Notes: generated from the sequence alone by a model not told the origin. A DNA stretch of 58,626 bases from Alphaproteobacteria bacterium (GCA_016124635.1 WGNJ01000008.1:1-58626), one strand, 5' to 3'; shown: positions 37,791 to 46,437, counted from the stretch's first letter. Translations and numbers: made by a program.

Positions 37791-38303
37791 TTAAACCGGA
37801 TTTGCAGCGATGTACACGACCGTATTTTCGTAATGCGCTTCGTCGCGGATCGCGCGATCAAAATACTCAGGCGCCCAAAAAGTCTTCGTGCGCTTCAATA
37901 ATTCATTCGCCTTCCTTGCAGTGAATGATTTCCAGCTGTGCGTAATTTGCGAAAGCGTATGACCAACCATCGGTGTTAGCAGCGTATGTACGTGATTGGG
38001 CATGATGCACCAGGCATGCAGTCTGTATCGGCTGGCGTCGAAGTGCAGCAATGCGTTCTCAACCAACTCAGCAATTTCGCTACGCGCTAAGTCCCCCGCT
38101 CCTTGATTCAGGTCCAGCGCCTTTTCGATCCTTGCTCGCCGCTTCAGTGCGAATTCGTCGTCTGGCAAGTGGCACAGTTCGTCGCGCCACTGTTCCAGCA
38201 GCGCGGAGGGCAAACTATCGGCTAGGCGAAAGGTTATCGCTTGCGGAGTCTCGCCCGCTTCCCAGTGCCGGATATACCCGCGCGAATGCCATTCTTGTGT
38301 CAT
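37791..38303 (-). CDS. REP-associated tyrosine transposase (RAYT), cut short by an in-frame stop
   Basis: A 170-residue Y1-type transposase of the IS200-like RAYT family. The HUH motif is intact in IMPNHVHTLL, and the WKSFTARKANELL and YFDRAIRDEAHYENTVVYIAANP stretches are typical; the catalytic tyrosine should lie in the latter region. The frame stops with TAA at NPV, exactly where RAYTs have NPVKAGL. Reading on in the same frame gives AGLCRSPEDWRFSS and ends at TAG 37731-37733, inside the left REP. So one AAA/AAG to TAA change has removed the last 20 residues of a 190-residue protein. It is probably a recent pseudogene, though the remaining protein may fold. ATG at 38303. Confidence 0.85.
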   Translation of the reverse strand: MTQEWHSRGYIRHWEAGETPQAITFRLADSLPSALLEQWRDELCHLPDDEFALKRRARIEKALDLNQGAGDLARSEIAELVENALLHFDASRYRLHAWCIMPNHVHTLLTPMVGHTLSQITHSWKSFTARKANELLKRTKTFWAPEYFDRAIRDEAHYENTVVYIAANPV

Positions 38304-38417
38304 GCATCCAAGATGCGCCCTAAAACGCGCGCATGTCGGAGTTCAATTGTCTCGATTTGTGTCGTCGGCAGCGAGTGAGCAGTTCCTCAAGCGCTACGTC
38401 AGCTCATGGCGGCGGGT

Positions 38418-38447
38418 AGAGCGGGCGGGACGCCCGCGCTCCCAGGC
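38418..38447. repeat. REP sequence, right copy
   Basis: Inverted partner of 37703-37732 with one mismatch (GCCTGGG against GCCCGGG). It lies upstream of the RAYT start by 114 bases and only 2 bases beyond the stop codon of the DUF1178 gene, where it may also end transcription. Confidence 0.85.
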
Positions 38448-38449
38448 AA

Positions 38450-38863
38450 CTAAGAGTCGGCGCGCGGGACCGATGGCAGAGGGGCGACGGGGATGCCTTC
38501 TTCGATCAAGTCGTGCGCGTCCTTGATCGTCGCCTCGCCGTAGATTTGGCGCTCCTCGGCATCACCGTAGTGGATCGCGCGCGCTTCGTTCGGGAAGCGA
38601 TCGCCGACATACTCGGCATTCTCCTCGACGTGCTTGCGCAGGTTGAGGACGAACTCTTTCATCTGCTTCGCCTTTTGGGCGGCTTCGGCGAGTTCGGCTT
38701 TCTTGGACACTGCGGGCGCCATCGGCGCCTTTTCGACTTTGGTCGAGCCGCAGACCGGGCAGCTGACGAGCTTCTTCTTCGCCTGCGCGTCGTATGCAGC
38801 GCTGTCGCGAAACCAGCCTTCGAAGCTGTGTTCCTTCTTACAGACCAGCTGATACCGAATCAT
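38450..38863 (-). CDS. DUF1178 family protein
   Basis: A 137-residue protein with an N-terminal zinc-ribbon-like part: MIRYQLVCKKEHSFEGWFRDS and SCPVCGSTKVEKAPMAPAV (C8 with the CPVC pair). The C-terminal half is helical and acidic (LRKHVEENAEYVGDRFPNEARAIHYGDAEERQIYGEAT). This is the standard DUF1178 form, widespread in alphaproteobacteria and usually next to the nitrilase and glutaredoxin genes, as here. Function is unknown. Confidence 0.9.
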   Translation of the reverse strand: MIRYQLVCKKEHSFEGWFRDSAAYDAQAKKKLVSCPVCGSTKVEKAPMAPAVSKKAELAEAAQKAKQMKEFVLNLRKHVEENAEYVGDRFPNEARAIHYGDAEERQIYGEATIKDAHDLIEEGIPVAPLPSVPRADS

Positions 38864-38950
38864 ACCGACAAACGACTCCGCCCCGCTTTTGGCACTCGAC
38901 TAAGATGGCTGCTAATCGAACCGACGACAAGCTATGCCACGCCTCCACCA

Positions 38951-39775
38951 TTAAGAAAGCGTGAAGCGCCTGTCGTGAGATAGGGACGGCACCCGGCCGC
39001 GCGCTTCTGCCACTTTTGCCGGGTCGATCTCCGCGACAATAACGCCGGGCTCTTCGTCGCCTTCGGCGAGAATTTCGCCCCAGGGTGCAACAATGAGGCT
39101 GTGGCCGAAGGTGCGGCGCTTGTTTTCGTGGGTGCCGGCTTGGGCTGGAGCAATGACGAAGCAACCGGTTTCGATCGCGCGTGCACGCTGCAACACGTGC
39201 CAGTGGGCCATGCCGGTGGTGTGGGTGAAGGCGGCAGGGATCGTGATGAACGATGCGCCCGCTTTGGCGAGCGCGCGATAAAGCTGCGGGAAGCGCAGGT
39301 CGTAGCACACCGTCATCCCGAGCTTGCCCCACGGCAGATCGGCAACCACAGCCTGCTCGCCCGGCCGGTAGTTGCGGCTCTCGCGATAGACCTCGCCGTT
39401 CGGCAGATCGACGTCGAACATGTGGATCTTGTCGTAGGTCTTCACGACCTCGCCGCCGGCGTCGATCAAGAACGAGCGATTGGCGCATTGGCGCTCGGCG
39501 ACGCGGATCGGCAGCGAGCCGATCAACAGCCACACGCCGAGTTCGCGCGCGAGGGCGCGAAAGGCCTTGAGCGCCGTGTCCTCGGCTTCGGGCTTCGTCT
39601 TGGCGAAGAGCGCGTCGGTCTCGGCTTCGAACAGCGACGTCATTTCGGGCGTCGCGATGAAGTCGGCACCCTTGCCTTTCGCCTCGCGAATCAGCGCCGA
39701 TGCCGCCGCGATATTGGCCGCGACATCGAGGCCCGTGCGCATCTGCACGCAGGCCGCCTTGAAGGTCGTGCTCAT
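38951..39775 (-). CDS. Carbon-nitrogen hydrolase family protein (Nit1-like amidase)
   Basis: A 274-residue nitrilase-superfamily amidase. The Glu-Lys-Cys triad is seen in FIATPEMTSL (Glu), YDKIHMFDVD (Lys) and GMTVCYDLRFP (Cys). The YDKIHMFDVDLPNGEVYRES stretch is close to Nit1/deaminated-glutathione amidases, which repair oxidised by-products of glutathione metabolism; this assignment is likely but not certain. ATG at 39775. It lies 9 bases after grxC, consistent with a glutathione-linked operon. Confidence 0.88.
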   Translation of the reverse strand: MSTTFKAACVQMRTGLDVAANIAAASALIREAKGKGADFIATPEMTSLFEAETDALFAKTKPEAEDTALKAFRALARELGVWLLIGSLPIRVAERQCANRSFLIDAGGEVVKTYDKIHMFDVDLPNGEVYRESRNYRPGEQAVVADLPWGKLGMTVCYDLRFPQLYRALAKAGASFITIPAAFTHTTGMAHWHVLQRARAIETGCFVIAPAQAGTHENKRRTFGHSLIVAPWGEILAEGDEEPGVIVAEIDPAKVAEARGRVPSLSHDRRFTLS

Positions 39776-39784
39776 GAATAGAGG

Positions 39785-40042
39785 CTAGCTGGCCTGCAGC
39801 AGCAAATCCAGTTTGCCCTCGGCGTCGAGGGCATGCAGGTCGTCGGAGCCGCCGATATGCGTGTCGCCGATGAAGATCTGCGGAACCGTGTGACGGTGCG
39901 CGCGAGCTTCCATTTCCTGGCGCTTCGCGCGGTCCATGCCGACGTCGATTTCGGTGAAGGGAATGCCCTTTTTGCGCAGTAGCGCTTTGGCACGATGGCA
40001 GTAGGGGCAAAGGAGGGTTGAGTAGACGATGACGTTCGACAT
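39785..40042 (-). CDS. grxC: Glutaredoxin 3
   Basis: An 85-residue dithiol glutaredoxin with active site CPYC in VYSTLLCPYCHRAK, the cis-proline segment TVPQIFIGDTHIGG and a GSDDLHAL helix that binds glutathione. It reduces protein disulfides and mixed disulfides in the cytosol. ATG 40042 gives the usual N-terminus MSNVIVYST; a TTG at 40060 is less likely. Confidence 0.94.
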   Translation of the reverse strand: MSNVIVYSTLLCPYCHRAKALLRKKGIPFTEIDVGMDRAKRQEMEARAHRHTVPQIFIGDTHIGGSDDLHALDAEGKLDLLLQAS

Positions 40043-40100
40043 GGCCAAATCCGTATCCAAAATATAACGCGGACACGCCCCTCGGAAGACCTGTCGGACA

Positions 40101-40889
40101 TTATAGGGACGAGCTTAACGGCCGCACAACGCGCGCCAGTGTGACCGCCGACACAGCGGCCGCGCCGGCGCGTTTCAATGCCTTGGCACACGCGTTGAGC
40201 GTCGCGCCCGTCGTTAACACGTCGTCAACGAGAAGAATTCGGCGACCCTGAACCTGGTTTCGGCGCACTTCGGAAACCGAAAACGCCCGGGCGACGTTCT
40301 TCAACCGAGCGCGGGCGGACGGCATCTCCCCTTGGCTCACCGAAGCCTTGGGACGCTGCAGCGAGGCCGTGTCGATGCGCAAATGAGGTCGCTGCTTTGC
40401 GATCGCAAATGAAAGGACCGCGGCTTGATTGTACCGGCGGGCGGCAAGTCGGCGCCAATGCAGCGGGACCGGCATGAGCGTGTCGCTCTCCGCGATGAGC
40501 TCGGCGGCGGCGTTCGCCATCCAGCGGCCGAAGATGTGCGCGGCCTCGAGGCGATCGGCATGCTTGAGCGGCAAGATCAGGTCGCGGCTCGTATCGTCAT
40601 AGGCCAATGCAGCTCTTGCCTTGTCGAACACAGGCGGGCTGCGAAGGCAGGCCGCGCATTTGACCCCTTCGCCTAGCGCATGGGGAAACGGAAGGCCGCA
40701 GCATGCGCACAGCGGTTCGGCCAGAAACTTGAGATCGGCCCAGCACGTCCCGCATAGGCTCTGCGGATCGGAGACGAGCGTATGACAGCGGAGACAAACC
40801 GGCGGCAGAATGAAGTCGAGCGCGCGGCGGCCGACGCCCGCCATGCGGCGCGACAAGGTCTGCAAAGCGGGGTTGGGCTCGAACGACAT
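40101..40889 (-). CDS. comF: ComF family phosphoribosyltransferase-like protein
   Basis: A 262-residue ComF protein. The N-terminal zinc-finger part has four CxxC pairs (CLRCHT, CGTCW, CACCGL, CAACLR), followed by a PRTase domain with the PRPP loop ILLVDDVLTTGATL. ComF proteins act in DNA uptake in competent bacteria; in alphaproteobacteria the gene is a fixed neighbour of grxC and a methyltransferase, and its role there is unclear. The ATG at 40889 (MSFEPNPALQ) was chosen over an upstream TTG. It is divergent from the methyltransferase with a 47-base gap. Confidence 0.9.
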   Translation of the reverse strand: MSFEPNPALQTLSRRMAGVGRRALDFILPPVCLRCHTLVSDPQSLCGTCWADLKFLAEPLCACCGLPFPHALGEGVKCAACLRSPPVFDKARAALAYDDTSRDLILPLKHADRLEAAHIFGRWMANAAAELIAESDTLMPVPLHWRRLAARRYNQAAVLSFAIAKQRPHLRIDTASLQRPKASVSQGEMPSARARLKNVARAFSVSEVRRNQVQGRRILLVDDVLTTGATLNACAKALKRAGAAAVSAVTLARVVRPLSSSL

Positions 40890-40936
40890 CGCGATCGGAT
40901 GATGACGGCGAAATCGCCGCCGTGCCAAGGTGGGGT

Positions 40937-41806
40937 GTGACGACTGTTCCTCAGATTTTTGATCGACGGCTGTTGAGGATGCGACGCCTGCGCGCGGCGG
41001 CCGGATTCGATGCGTTCGACTTCCTGGCGTTAAGAGCGGCAGAGGAAATCTCGGAGCGGCTTGCAGAACGAAAGGAGCACTTCGGGACCGCCGTCTGCTG
41101 TGGTGCGCGGCAGCCCCAGATCGACGCCCGGCATCTCGTCTCGTTCGACAGTGTGTCGGAACATTTGCGAACAGCCCCCTCTACTTCCCGAACCAATGCG
41201 AATGAAGGAGGCGTCCGTGCGCTGGCTGTCATCGGCGACGAGGAGCGCTTGCCGTTCGCGCCCACGTCCCTCGACCTTTATGCGAGCGTCATGACACTGC
41301 ACGCGCTGAACGACGTGCCGGGCGCCTTGGCCCAGATCCGACGCGCGCTCAAACCCAATGCTGCGTTCGTCGCGGCTATGTTCGGCGGTGAGACCCTGAA
41401 GGAACTGCGCGAGGCGCTGGCGCTCGCAGAGATCGAGAGCGATGGCGGGCTGTCACCGCGGGTCTTTCCGTTCGCCGATGTGCGCGATATCGGCAATTTG
41501 CTGCAGCGCGCCGGCTTTGCGGAGCCCGTCGTCGACGTCGATACCGTGATGGTGCACTACAGCGACCCGCTGAAGTTGCTGCAAGATTTGCGCGGCATGG
41601 GGGAAAGCAACGTGTTGGTCGAACGGCGGCGGTCGTTTCTCAAACGCCGCACTTTGGGACGCATGTGCGAAATCTATGCCGAGAAGTTCGTCAGTTCAGA
41701 TGGCCGGTTGCCGGCGACGTTTCAGATCTTCCACCTGAGCGGCCGCGCCCGCTTCGAGCCGCAGCAACAGCCGCTCGAAGACGGCGCACGAATGCGGCTC
41801 GGCTAA
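40937..41806 (+). CDS. Methyltransferase domain protein (BioC/NDUFAF5-like)
   Basis: A 289-residue protein like the mitochondrial complex I assembly factor NDUFAF5 and BioC. The N-terminus VPQIFDRRLLRMRRLRAA is the family signature; the SAM fold is degenerate at motif I but has LPFAPTSLDLYASVMTLHALNDVPGALAQIRRALKPN and LLQRAGFAEPVVDVDTV. NDUFAF5 hydroxylates or modifies an NDUFS7 arginine, so a respiratory complex I role is possible by analogy only. The GTG at 40937 has AAGG upstream; the alternative GTG is at 40922. Confidence 0.85.
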   Translation: MTTVPQIFDRRLLRMRRLRAAAGFDAFDFLALRAAEEISERLAERKEHFGTAVCCGARQPQIDARHLVSFDSVSEHLRTAPSTSRTNANEGGVRALAVIGDEERLPFAPTSLDLYASVMTLHALNDVPGALAQIRRALKPNAAFVAAMFGGETLKELREALALAEIESDGGLSPRVFPFADVRDIGNLLQRAGFAEPVVDVDTVMVHYSDPLKLLQDLRGMGESNVLVERRRSFLKRRTLGRMCEIYAEKFVSSDGRLPATFQIFHLSGRARFEPQQQPLEDGARMRLG

Positions 41807-41830
41807 GATGAGCGTCGATCCAATTTCGCT

Positions 41831-43489
41831 TCAGTGGCCGATCGGGCGCTCGAAGGTTTCAGGAAGCGCGAAAATCCCCACCACCAGCGAAACCGCCGTC
41901 GCGATGACGGGATACCAGAGCCCCGAATAGATATCGCCGGTCGCCGCAACAATCGCGAACGCTGTCGTCGGCAAGAAGCCCCCGATCCAACCCGCACCGA
42001 TGTGATAGGGCACGGACATCGACGTGTAACGGATTCGCGCGGGGAACAGCTCGACCATCATCGCGGCGAGCGGCGCGTAGGTCATAGCGCTCAAGATGAT
42101 GAGAAATGCGACGATCGCGATGACGTAGGGGACGTCGATGCTCGCGGGCGCGGCCTCGCGTGGATAGCCCGCCGCCTCAAGCGCGGCGCCCATGTCTTCC
42201 CCGAATTTCGCAATTTGCGCCTTCAGCTGCTCCGGGGGGACGAGCCGAGGATCTGGGACCGGCACGGTCTTGTCGCCGATATGGACTTCGGCACCGGCGC
42301 CCCGATCCAGGGCCGCGTTCGCGTAGTTGATGCCGGCATGCGTCAGGTACGACTTTGCGATGTCGCACGACCTGCGATCGAACGATGTCCGACCCAGCGG
42401 ATCGAATTGGAACGAACAGGCACTCTGGTCAGCGCTCACGATGACAGGCGCCGTCGCCTGTGCCTCGGCAAGAGCCGGGTTCGCGGCCTCCGTCAGTTGG
42501 TGAAACAACGTGAACGTCAGAACGATCGCGAGCGCGTAGCCGCCCAAGATCACGAGGCGCCGGCCGATCTTGTCGCTCAGCCACCCGAAAAAGACGTAAG
42601 TCGGCCCGCCGATAACGAGGGCGGCGGCGAGCATCAAGTTGGTCGTGAAGCCATCGACCTTCAGCACGCGCTGGAGAAAGAACAACGAATAGAAGTGTGC
42701 GGTGTACCAAATCGTCGTCGAACCGGACATGCCCACGAAGAGCGCTAGCAACACGGGCTTGATGTTGGCCCAACTTCCGAACGCCTCGGCGAGCGGCGCC
42801 TTCGACGTCGCGGCTTCCTCCTTCATGCGGCGGAAGACCGGGCTCTCCTCGAGACGCATGCGGATCCAAATCGAAATCGCAAGGAGCACGACGGAGACCA
42901 GAAACGGAATGCGCCAACCCCAATCCGCGAAGTCGTCCGCGCTCAGCGCGGCGCGCGTGCCCATGATGACGAAGAGCGAGAGCAGAAGGCCAAGCGTTGC
43001 CGTGGCGTTGATGAAGCTGGTCTGAAAGCCGCGCCGGTTGGGCGGTGCGTGCTCGGCGACATAGATTGCGGCGCCGCCGTACTCGCCGCCGATCGCAAGG
43101 CCTTGAAGTATGCGGAGCCCAACAAGAAGCAGAGGCGCGGTCATACCGACCTGATCGTAGGTCGGCAGTAGGCCGACAAGGAACGTCGCCAAGCCCATGA
43201 TCGCCATGGTGGCGAGGAAGGTGTTCTTGCGGCCGACGACATCGCCGACGCGACCAAAAATAACTGCACCGAACGGCCGCACGAGGAAGCCGGCAGCGAA
43301 TGCGGCGAGCGCAAAGATAAAGGCCGTCGTTTCGTCGGCCGCGGAGAAGAAATGCGCCGCAATGTTGCCGGCAAGCGCGCCGTAGAGGAAGAAATCGTAC
43401 CACTCGAACATCGTGCCGAGCGAAGCACCGAGGATGACGAGTGTCGTGCTCTGCGAAGGCCTCTGCGCGGTGGTGGTCGTGGTCGCCAT
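41831..43489 (-). CDS. MFS transporter, metabolite:H+ symporter (MHS) family
   Basis: A 552-residue major facilitator of the ProP/shikimate MHS type. Signatures are LGTMFEWYDFFLYG in helix 1, the loop motif GRVGDVVGRKNTF and GGEYGGAAIYVAEHAP. Twelve hydrophobic segments can be traced. It is ~110 residues longer than usual because of a large hydrophilic insertion between the helices around residues 390-480, containing two cysteines (QSACSFQ and RRSCDIA) that could form a periplasmic disulfide. The substrate is unknown (dicarboxylates, betaine or aromatic acids are typical). ATG 43489 is chosen over upstream in-frame starts. It converges on the methyltransferase gene. Confidence 0.87.
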   Translation of the reverse strand: MATTTTTAQRPSQSTTLVILGASLGTMFEWYDFFLYGALAGNIAAHFFSAADETTAFIFALAAFAAGFLVRPFGAVIFGRVGDVVGRKNTFLATMAIMGLATFLVGLLPTYDQVGMTAPLLLVGLRILQGLAIGGEYGGAAIYVAEHAPPNRRGFQTSFINATATLGLLLSLFVIMGTRAALSADDFADWGWRIPFLVSVVLLAISIWIRMRLEESPVFRRMKEEAATSKAPLAEAFGSWANIKPVLLALFVGMSGSTTIWYTAHFYSLFFLQRVLKVDGFTTNLMLAAALVIGGPTYVFFGWLSDKIGRRLVILGGYALAIVLTFTLFHQLTEAANPALAEAQATAPVIVSADQSACSFQFDPLGRTSFDRRSCDIAKSYLTHAGINYANAALDRGAGAEVHIGDKTVPVPDPRLVPPEQLKAQIAKFGEDMGAALEAAGYPREAAPASIDVPYVIAIVAFLIILSAMTYAPLAAMMVELFPARIRYTSMSVPYHIGAGWIGGFLPTTAFAIVAATGDIYSGLWYPVIATAVSLVVGIFALPETFERPIGH

Positions 43490-43621
43490 CTCGCTCACTC
43501 GCTCAACTCCGCTTGTTTCATGCGCCGCATCGAACTCGATGCGTGCTGGCAGGCTGTCTCGGACGATGTGCATAATGGCGCGTTGAGAGCAGATGACAAG
43601 AACGGCCACGGAGCGCGGAAA

Positions 43622-44038
43622 ATGCTAGAGGGTAGATGTTTGTGCGGTGCAATCACCTACCAAGTCAGCGGCTCGCCGATCATCGTGGCGCACTGCTATT
43701 GCCGCGACTGCCAACGCGTCAGCGGCGCCGGCCACACAACGGGAGCGATGTTTCGCGAAGAGGATATCGAGGTGCGCGGCGCGATGAGCGAATTCACATC
43801 GAGGGCCGAGAGCGGCAGCACGGTCTCGCATCTCTTCTGCGCTCGGTGCAGCAGCCGCCTCTTCGGCAAGAACACGGGCATGCCTGGCGTGATGACGCTC
43901 GCGGTGGGAACGTTGAACGATCCCAGCGCCGTGACGCCAGAGGTCGCGATCTTCACGCGCACGCGTCCGCGATGGGAGCCGGCGGATGCGCAGGTCGAGT
44001 CGTTCGACTCTCAGCCGGCATGGAAACCCCCGGAGTGA
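43622..44038 (+). CDS. GFA-family zinc protein (glutathione-dependent formaldehyde-activating-like)
   Basis: A 138-residue GFA/CENP-V fold protein. Zinc-binding cysteines are seen in GRCLCGAITY, HCYCRDCQRVSG and LFCARCSSRLFG. Although the family is named for formaldehyde-glutathione adduct formation, most members have no proven activity. ATG 43622 has GGAG 8 bases upstream; the frame open to 43352 overlaps the divergent transporter and is not used. The 132 bases between the two genes hold both promoters. Confidence 0.88.
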   Translation: MLEGRCLCGAITYQVSGSPIIVAHCYCRDCQRVSGAGHTTGAMFREEDIEVRGAMSEFTSRAESGSTVSHLFCARCSSRLFGKNTGMPGVMTLAVGTLNDPSAVTPEVAIFTRTRPRWEPADAQVESFDSQPAWKPPE

Positions 44039-44129
44039 CGTTTGAATGGCCGAGCGGTGGCTCAACGATTCGCCGTCAGCCTTGCGACGGTTTCATCGTT
44101 CATGGCGGTTGGGAGGCGATGCGCTGAGA

Positions 44130-44297
44130 CTAGATGGCGCCGACAACGGACGCAAAGAGAGCGCCGACGCTGCTGGAGAAAAACGGCAAGCACGCGAGGA
44201 GCGCGAAGGCCATGACGAAGGCGATCACCGCGTATTCAACGGCGGTGGTACCGGAGGTATCGGCTTGGAAACGGCGGGCGAGCTTGAGCCAGGACAT
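44130..44297 (-). CDS. Flp/Fap-type pilin (short)
   Basis: A 55-residue type IVb pilin too short for many gene callers. Translation gives MSWLKLARRFQADTSGTTAV then EYAVIAFVMAFALLACLPFF and a short tail ending VVGAI. The prepilin peptidase site falls between G16 and T17, with E21 and Y22 (E5/Y6 of the mature protein) as in Flp pilins. ATG 44297 has GAGG 6 bases upstream. It follows another Flp pilin gene of identical length on the same strand; no tad secretion genes are nearby. Confidence 0.8.
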   Translation of the reverse strand: MSWLKLARRFQADTSGTTAVEYAVIAFVMAFALLACLPFFSSSVGALFASVVGAI

Positions 44298-44412
44298 CGC
44301 AGACCTCGTTTCGAGATCGCACGGAAGCGTGCGTGGAAACGAGTGGCTGCAACGGCTATGCCGTCATGGATTTCGGCGGTTCATCCCAAATTGGGACGCG
44401 CTGGAGGTCAAA

Positions 44413-44580
44413 TCAGAACAAGGCGGCGGCGAGTTGGTAGAGGGTTTGGACCACGCCGCCCAACGCTTGAATACCGGTCAGCACAACCAGCGCAACAAGC
44501 CCGGCAATGAGGCCATACTCGATGGCAGTCGCCCCACTTTCGTCCGCAACGAATGATCGAGCCTTAGCAATGTGAGTCAT
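44413..44580 (-). CDS. flp: Flp/Fap-type pilin
   Basis: A 55-residue Flp pilin: MTHIAKARSFVADESG then ATAIEYGLIAGLVALVV and a short C-terminus LYQLAAALF. The cleavage point is G16/A17, with E21 and Y22. ATG 44580 has GAGG 6 bases upstream; a longer in-frame reading to 44724 would overlap mutT and is not used. It lies 8 bases downstream of mutT, so it could be read through from argJ-mutT, and 115 bases upstream of the second pilin. Confidence 0.85.
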   Translation of the reverse strand: MTHIAKARSFVADESGATAIEYGLIAGLVALVVLTGIQALGGVVQTLYQLAAALF

Positions 44581-44588
44581 AGGCCACC

Positions 44589-45005
44589 TCACAGCAGATC
44601 CCGCAGTTGCGACACCAACGGCACGTCGGCCGGGGGCATCGGATACTTCCCCATTTCGCGCGGCTTCACCCAACTGAGCTGCTGGGCTTCCCGTGCTGTG
44701 ATGCTGCCGTCCCACCGTCTGCAAAGATAAAGCGGCATCAGCAGGTGGAAGGTTTCGTAGCTATGCGATGCAAAAGCGAACGGCGCGAGGCACGCTTCCT
44801 TCACATCGATGCCGAGCTCTTCCTTGAGCTCGCGAATGACCGTCTCCTCGGGACGTTCGCCCGGTTCGACCTTGCCACCCGGAAATTCCCACATGCCTGC
44901 CATCGCTTTGCCTTGCGGGCGCTGCGCCAGCAACACACGTCCGTCCGCATCGATGAGCGCGCACGCCGCCACAAGTAAGAGTTTGAGCGGCGACTTCGCG
45001 CCCAT
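44589..45005 (-). CDS. mutT: 8-oxo-dGTP diphosphatase MutT (Nudix)
   Basis: A 138-residue Nudix hydrolase that removes oxidised dGTP from the nucleotide pool. The Nudix box is complete: GGKVEPGERPEETVIRELKE followed by ELGI. The N-terminal KLLLVAACALIDADGRVLLAQRPQGKAMAGMWEFPGG is characteristic of MutT proper. ATG 45005 has GGAGG 8 bases upstream. It is downstream of argJ (79-base gap) on the same strand. Confidence 0.93.
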   Translation of the reverse strand: MGAKSPLKLLLVAACALIDADGRVLLAQRPQGKAMAGMWEFPGGKVEPGERPEETVIRELKEELGIDVKEACLAPFAFASHSYETFHLLMPLYLCRRWDGSITAREAQQLSWVKPREMGKYPMPPADVPLVSQLRDLL

Positions 45006-45084
45006 TTCTGCGCCTCCCGAGCCTGAGGGTCAGAGATTAACAACCGGTAATGCTTCAAATTTTACGCGTCGCCGGAAACGGCGC

Positions 45085-46437
45085 TCAACTGCGGTAGTCG
45101 CCGTTGATGGCGATGTAGCCGTGCGTAAGATCACAGGTCCATACGCCGGACGAAAACTTGCCGACGCCAACGTCGACATCAATGTCGACCTCTTGCCGCT
45201 GCATGTATTTCGCGAGGAAGGCTTCCGAGTAGTTGGGATCGCGCACGCCGTTGGTTGCCACCTTGTGGTTACCGATACGGATCGAGAGCTTGTCGCGGTT
45301 GGCGGCCTCGCCCGACTTGCCGACCGCCATGACGATGCGGCCCCAATTGGCGTCGCCGCCGGCGATCGCGGTCTTGACGAGCGGCGAGTTGGCGATGGCA
45401 AGCGCGATCTTCTTCGCCGACGCTTGCGACTCCGCACCGTTGACGTTGATGCGCACGAGATGCTGCGCGCCCTCGCCGTCGCGCACGACCTGCACGGCGA
45501 GGTCCTTCAACAGCGCGAAGAGCTTGGTGCGGAAATCATCGAGGCGCTTTTCGTTCGCGCGCAGTACGGGATCGTGCAATGCGCCCTTGCCCGTCGCGAA
45601 CACGAGCAGCGTGTCGCTGGTCGATGTGTCGCTGTCGACGGTGGTGGCGTTGAAGCTGTCCTGCACGCCTTGCGACACGAGCTGCTGGAGGATGTCCGAG
45701 GGAATCTTCGCGTCGGTGAAGACGAACGAGAGCATCGTCGCCATATCCGGCGCGATCATGCCCGAACCCTTGGCGATGCCGTTGATGGTGACGCGGGCGC
45801 CGTCGATCTGTGCGGACGCCGTCGCCATCTTCGGGAAGGTGTCGGTCGTCATGATGGCGCGTGCGGCGTCGTTCCAGGCACCGGCGCCGGTGTTTTCGTA
45901 GATCTCAGGCAGCAGCTTGGTTATGCGCTGCACCGGCAGCGGCTCGCCGATGACGCCCGTGGAGGCGACAAAGACCTCCTGCGGTTTGCAGCCCGCGAGG
46001 GCGGCGGCGCTATCGGCGGTTTGGCGGACGACTTCGACACCGGCTTTGCCGGTGAAGGCGTTGGCGTTGCCCGAGTTCACGACGAGCATGCGCGCCGACT
46101 TTTGCGACAGCGCCGACTTGCACCATTCGACAGGGGCCGAGGCGGTCTTCGACGTGGTGAAGACTCCACCGACCTGGGTGCCAGGCGCCATAACCGCGAG
46201 TAGGACATCGGTGCGGCCCTGGTACTTGATGCCGGCTTCACCCGCGGCAAGGCGCACACCCGACAACGGCGGCAACTTTGCGAAAGATTTGGGCGCGAGC
46301 GGCGAAACGCGATGAGCGGGCTCGTCCGGAACCGGGGCGGGCGCAGCCTTGGCAGCGGCCGGCGGCGACGCGCGGGTGCTCTTCGGTTTCGACTTCGGCG
46401 GGGCCGACTTCTTCAACCCAGCCACGGGCTTCAGCAT
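45085..46437 (-). CDS. argJ: Bifunctional ornithine acetyltransferase / N-acetylglutamate synthase ArgJ
   Basis: A 450-residue arginine-biosynthesis enzyme that transfers acetyl from N-acetylornithine to glutamate. It self-cleaves before T234 in DMATML, giving alpha and beta chains. Other signatures are [32 protein letters not shown] and the C-terminal [17 protein letters not shown]. The N-terminus has an extra ~45-residue Lys/Pro/Ala-rich stretch (residues 1-55) not usual in ArgJ. ATG 46437 has GGAG 7 bases upstream, so the extension seems to be translated. It is divergent from secA. Confidence 0.95.
   Translation of the reverse strand: MLKPVAGLKKSAPPKSKPKSTRASPPAAAKAAPAPVPDEPAHRVSPLAPKSFAKLPPLSGVRLAAGEAGIKYQGRTDVLLAVMAPGTQVGGVFTTSKTASAPVEWCKSALSQKSARMLVVNSGNANAFTGKAGVEVVRQTADSAAALAGCKPQEVFVASTGVIGEPLPVQRITKLLPEIYENTGAGAWNDAARAIMTTDTFPKMATASAQIDGARVTINGIAKGSGMIAPDMATMLSFVFTDAKIPSDILQQLVSQGVQDSFNATTVDSDTSTSDTLLVFATGKGALHDPVLRANEKRLDDFRTKLFALLKDLAVQVVRDGEGAQHLVRINVNGAESQASAKKIALAIANSPLVKTAIAGGDANWGRIVMAVGKSGEAANRDKLSIRIGNHKVATNGVRDPNYSEAFLAKYMQRQEVDIDVDVGVGKFSSGVWTCDLTHGYIAINGDYRS

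Larger units (their letters stand above)
37703..38447. mobile_element. RAYT gene flanked by inverted REP sequences
   Basis: Two nearly identical 30-base REPs in inverted orientation bracket a single-stranded-DNA (Y1/HUH) transposase gene of the RAYT class. The whole unit spans 745 bases and fits tightly between ubiG (8 bases away) and the DUF1178 gene (2 bases away). RAYTs are thought to spread or maintain such REPs. Confidence 0.75.

Noticed and set aside
38838..40076. 412-codon minus-strand frame covering nitrilase and grxC
   Set aside because: Shadow in another frame of the nitrilase and glutaredoxin genes, both of which have intact active sites.
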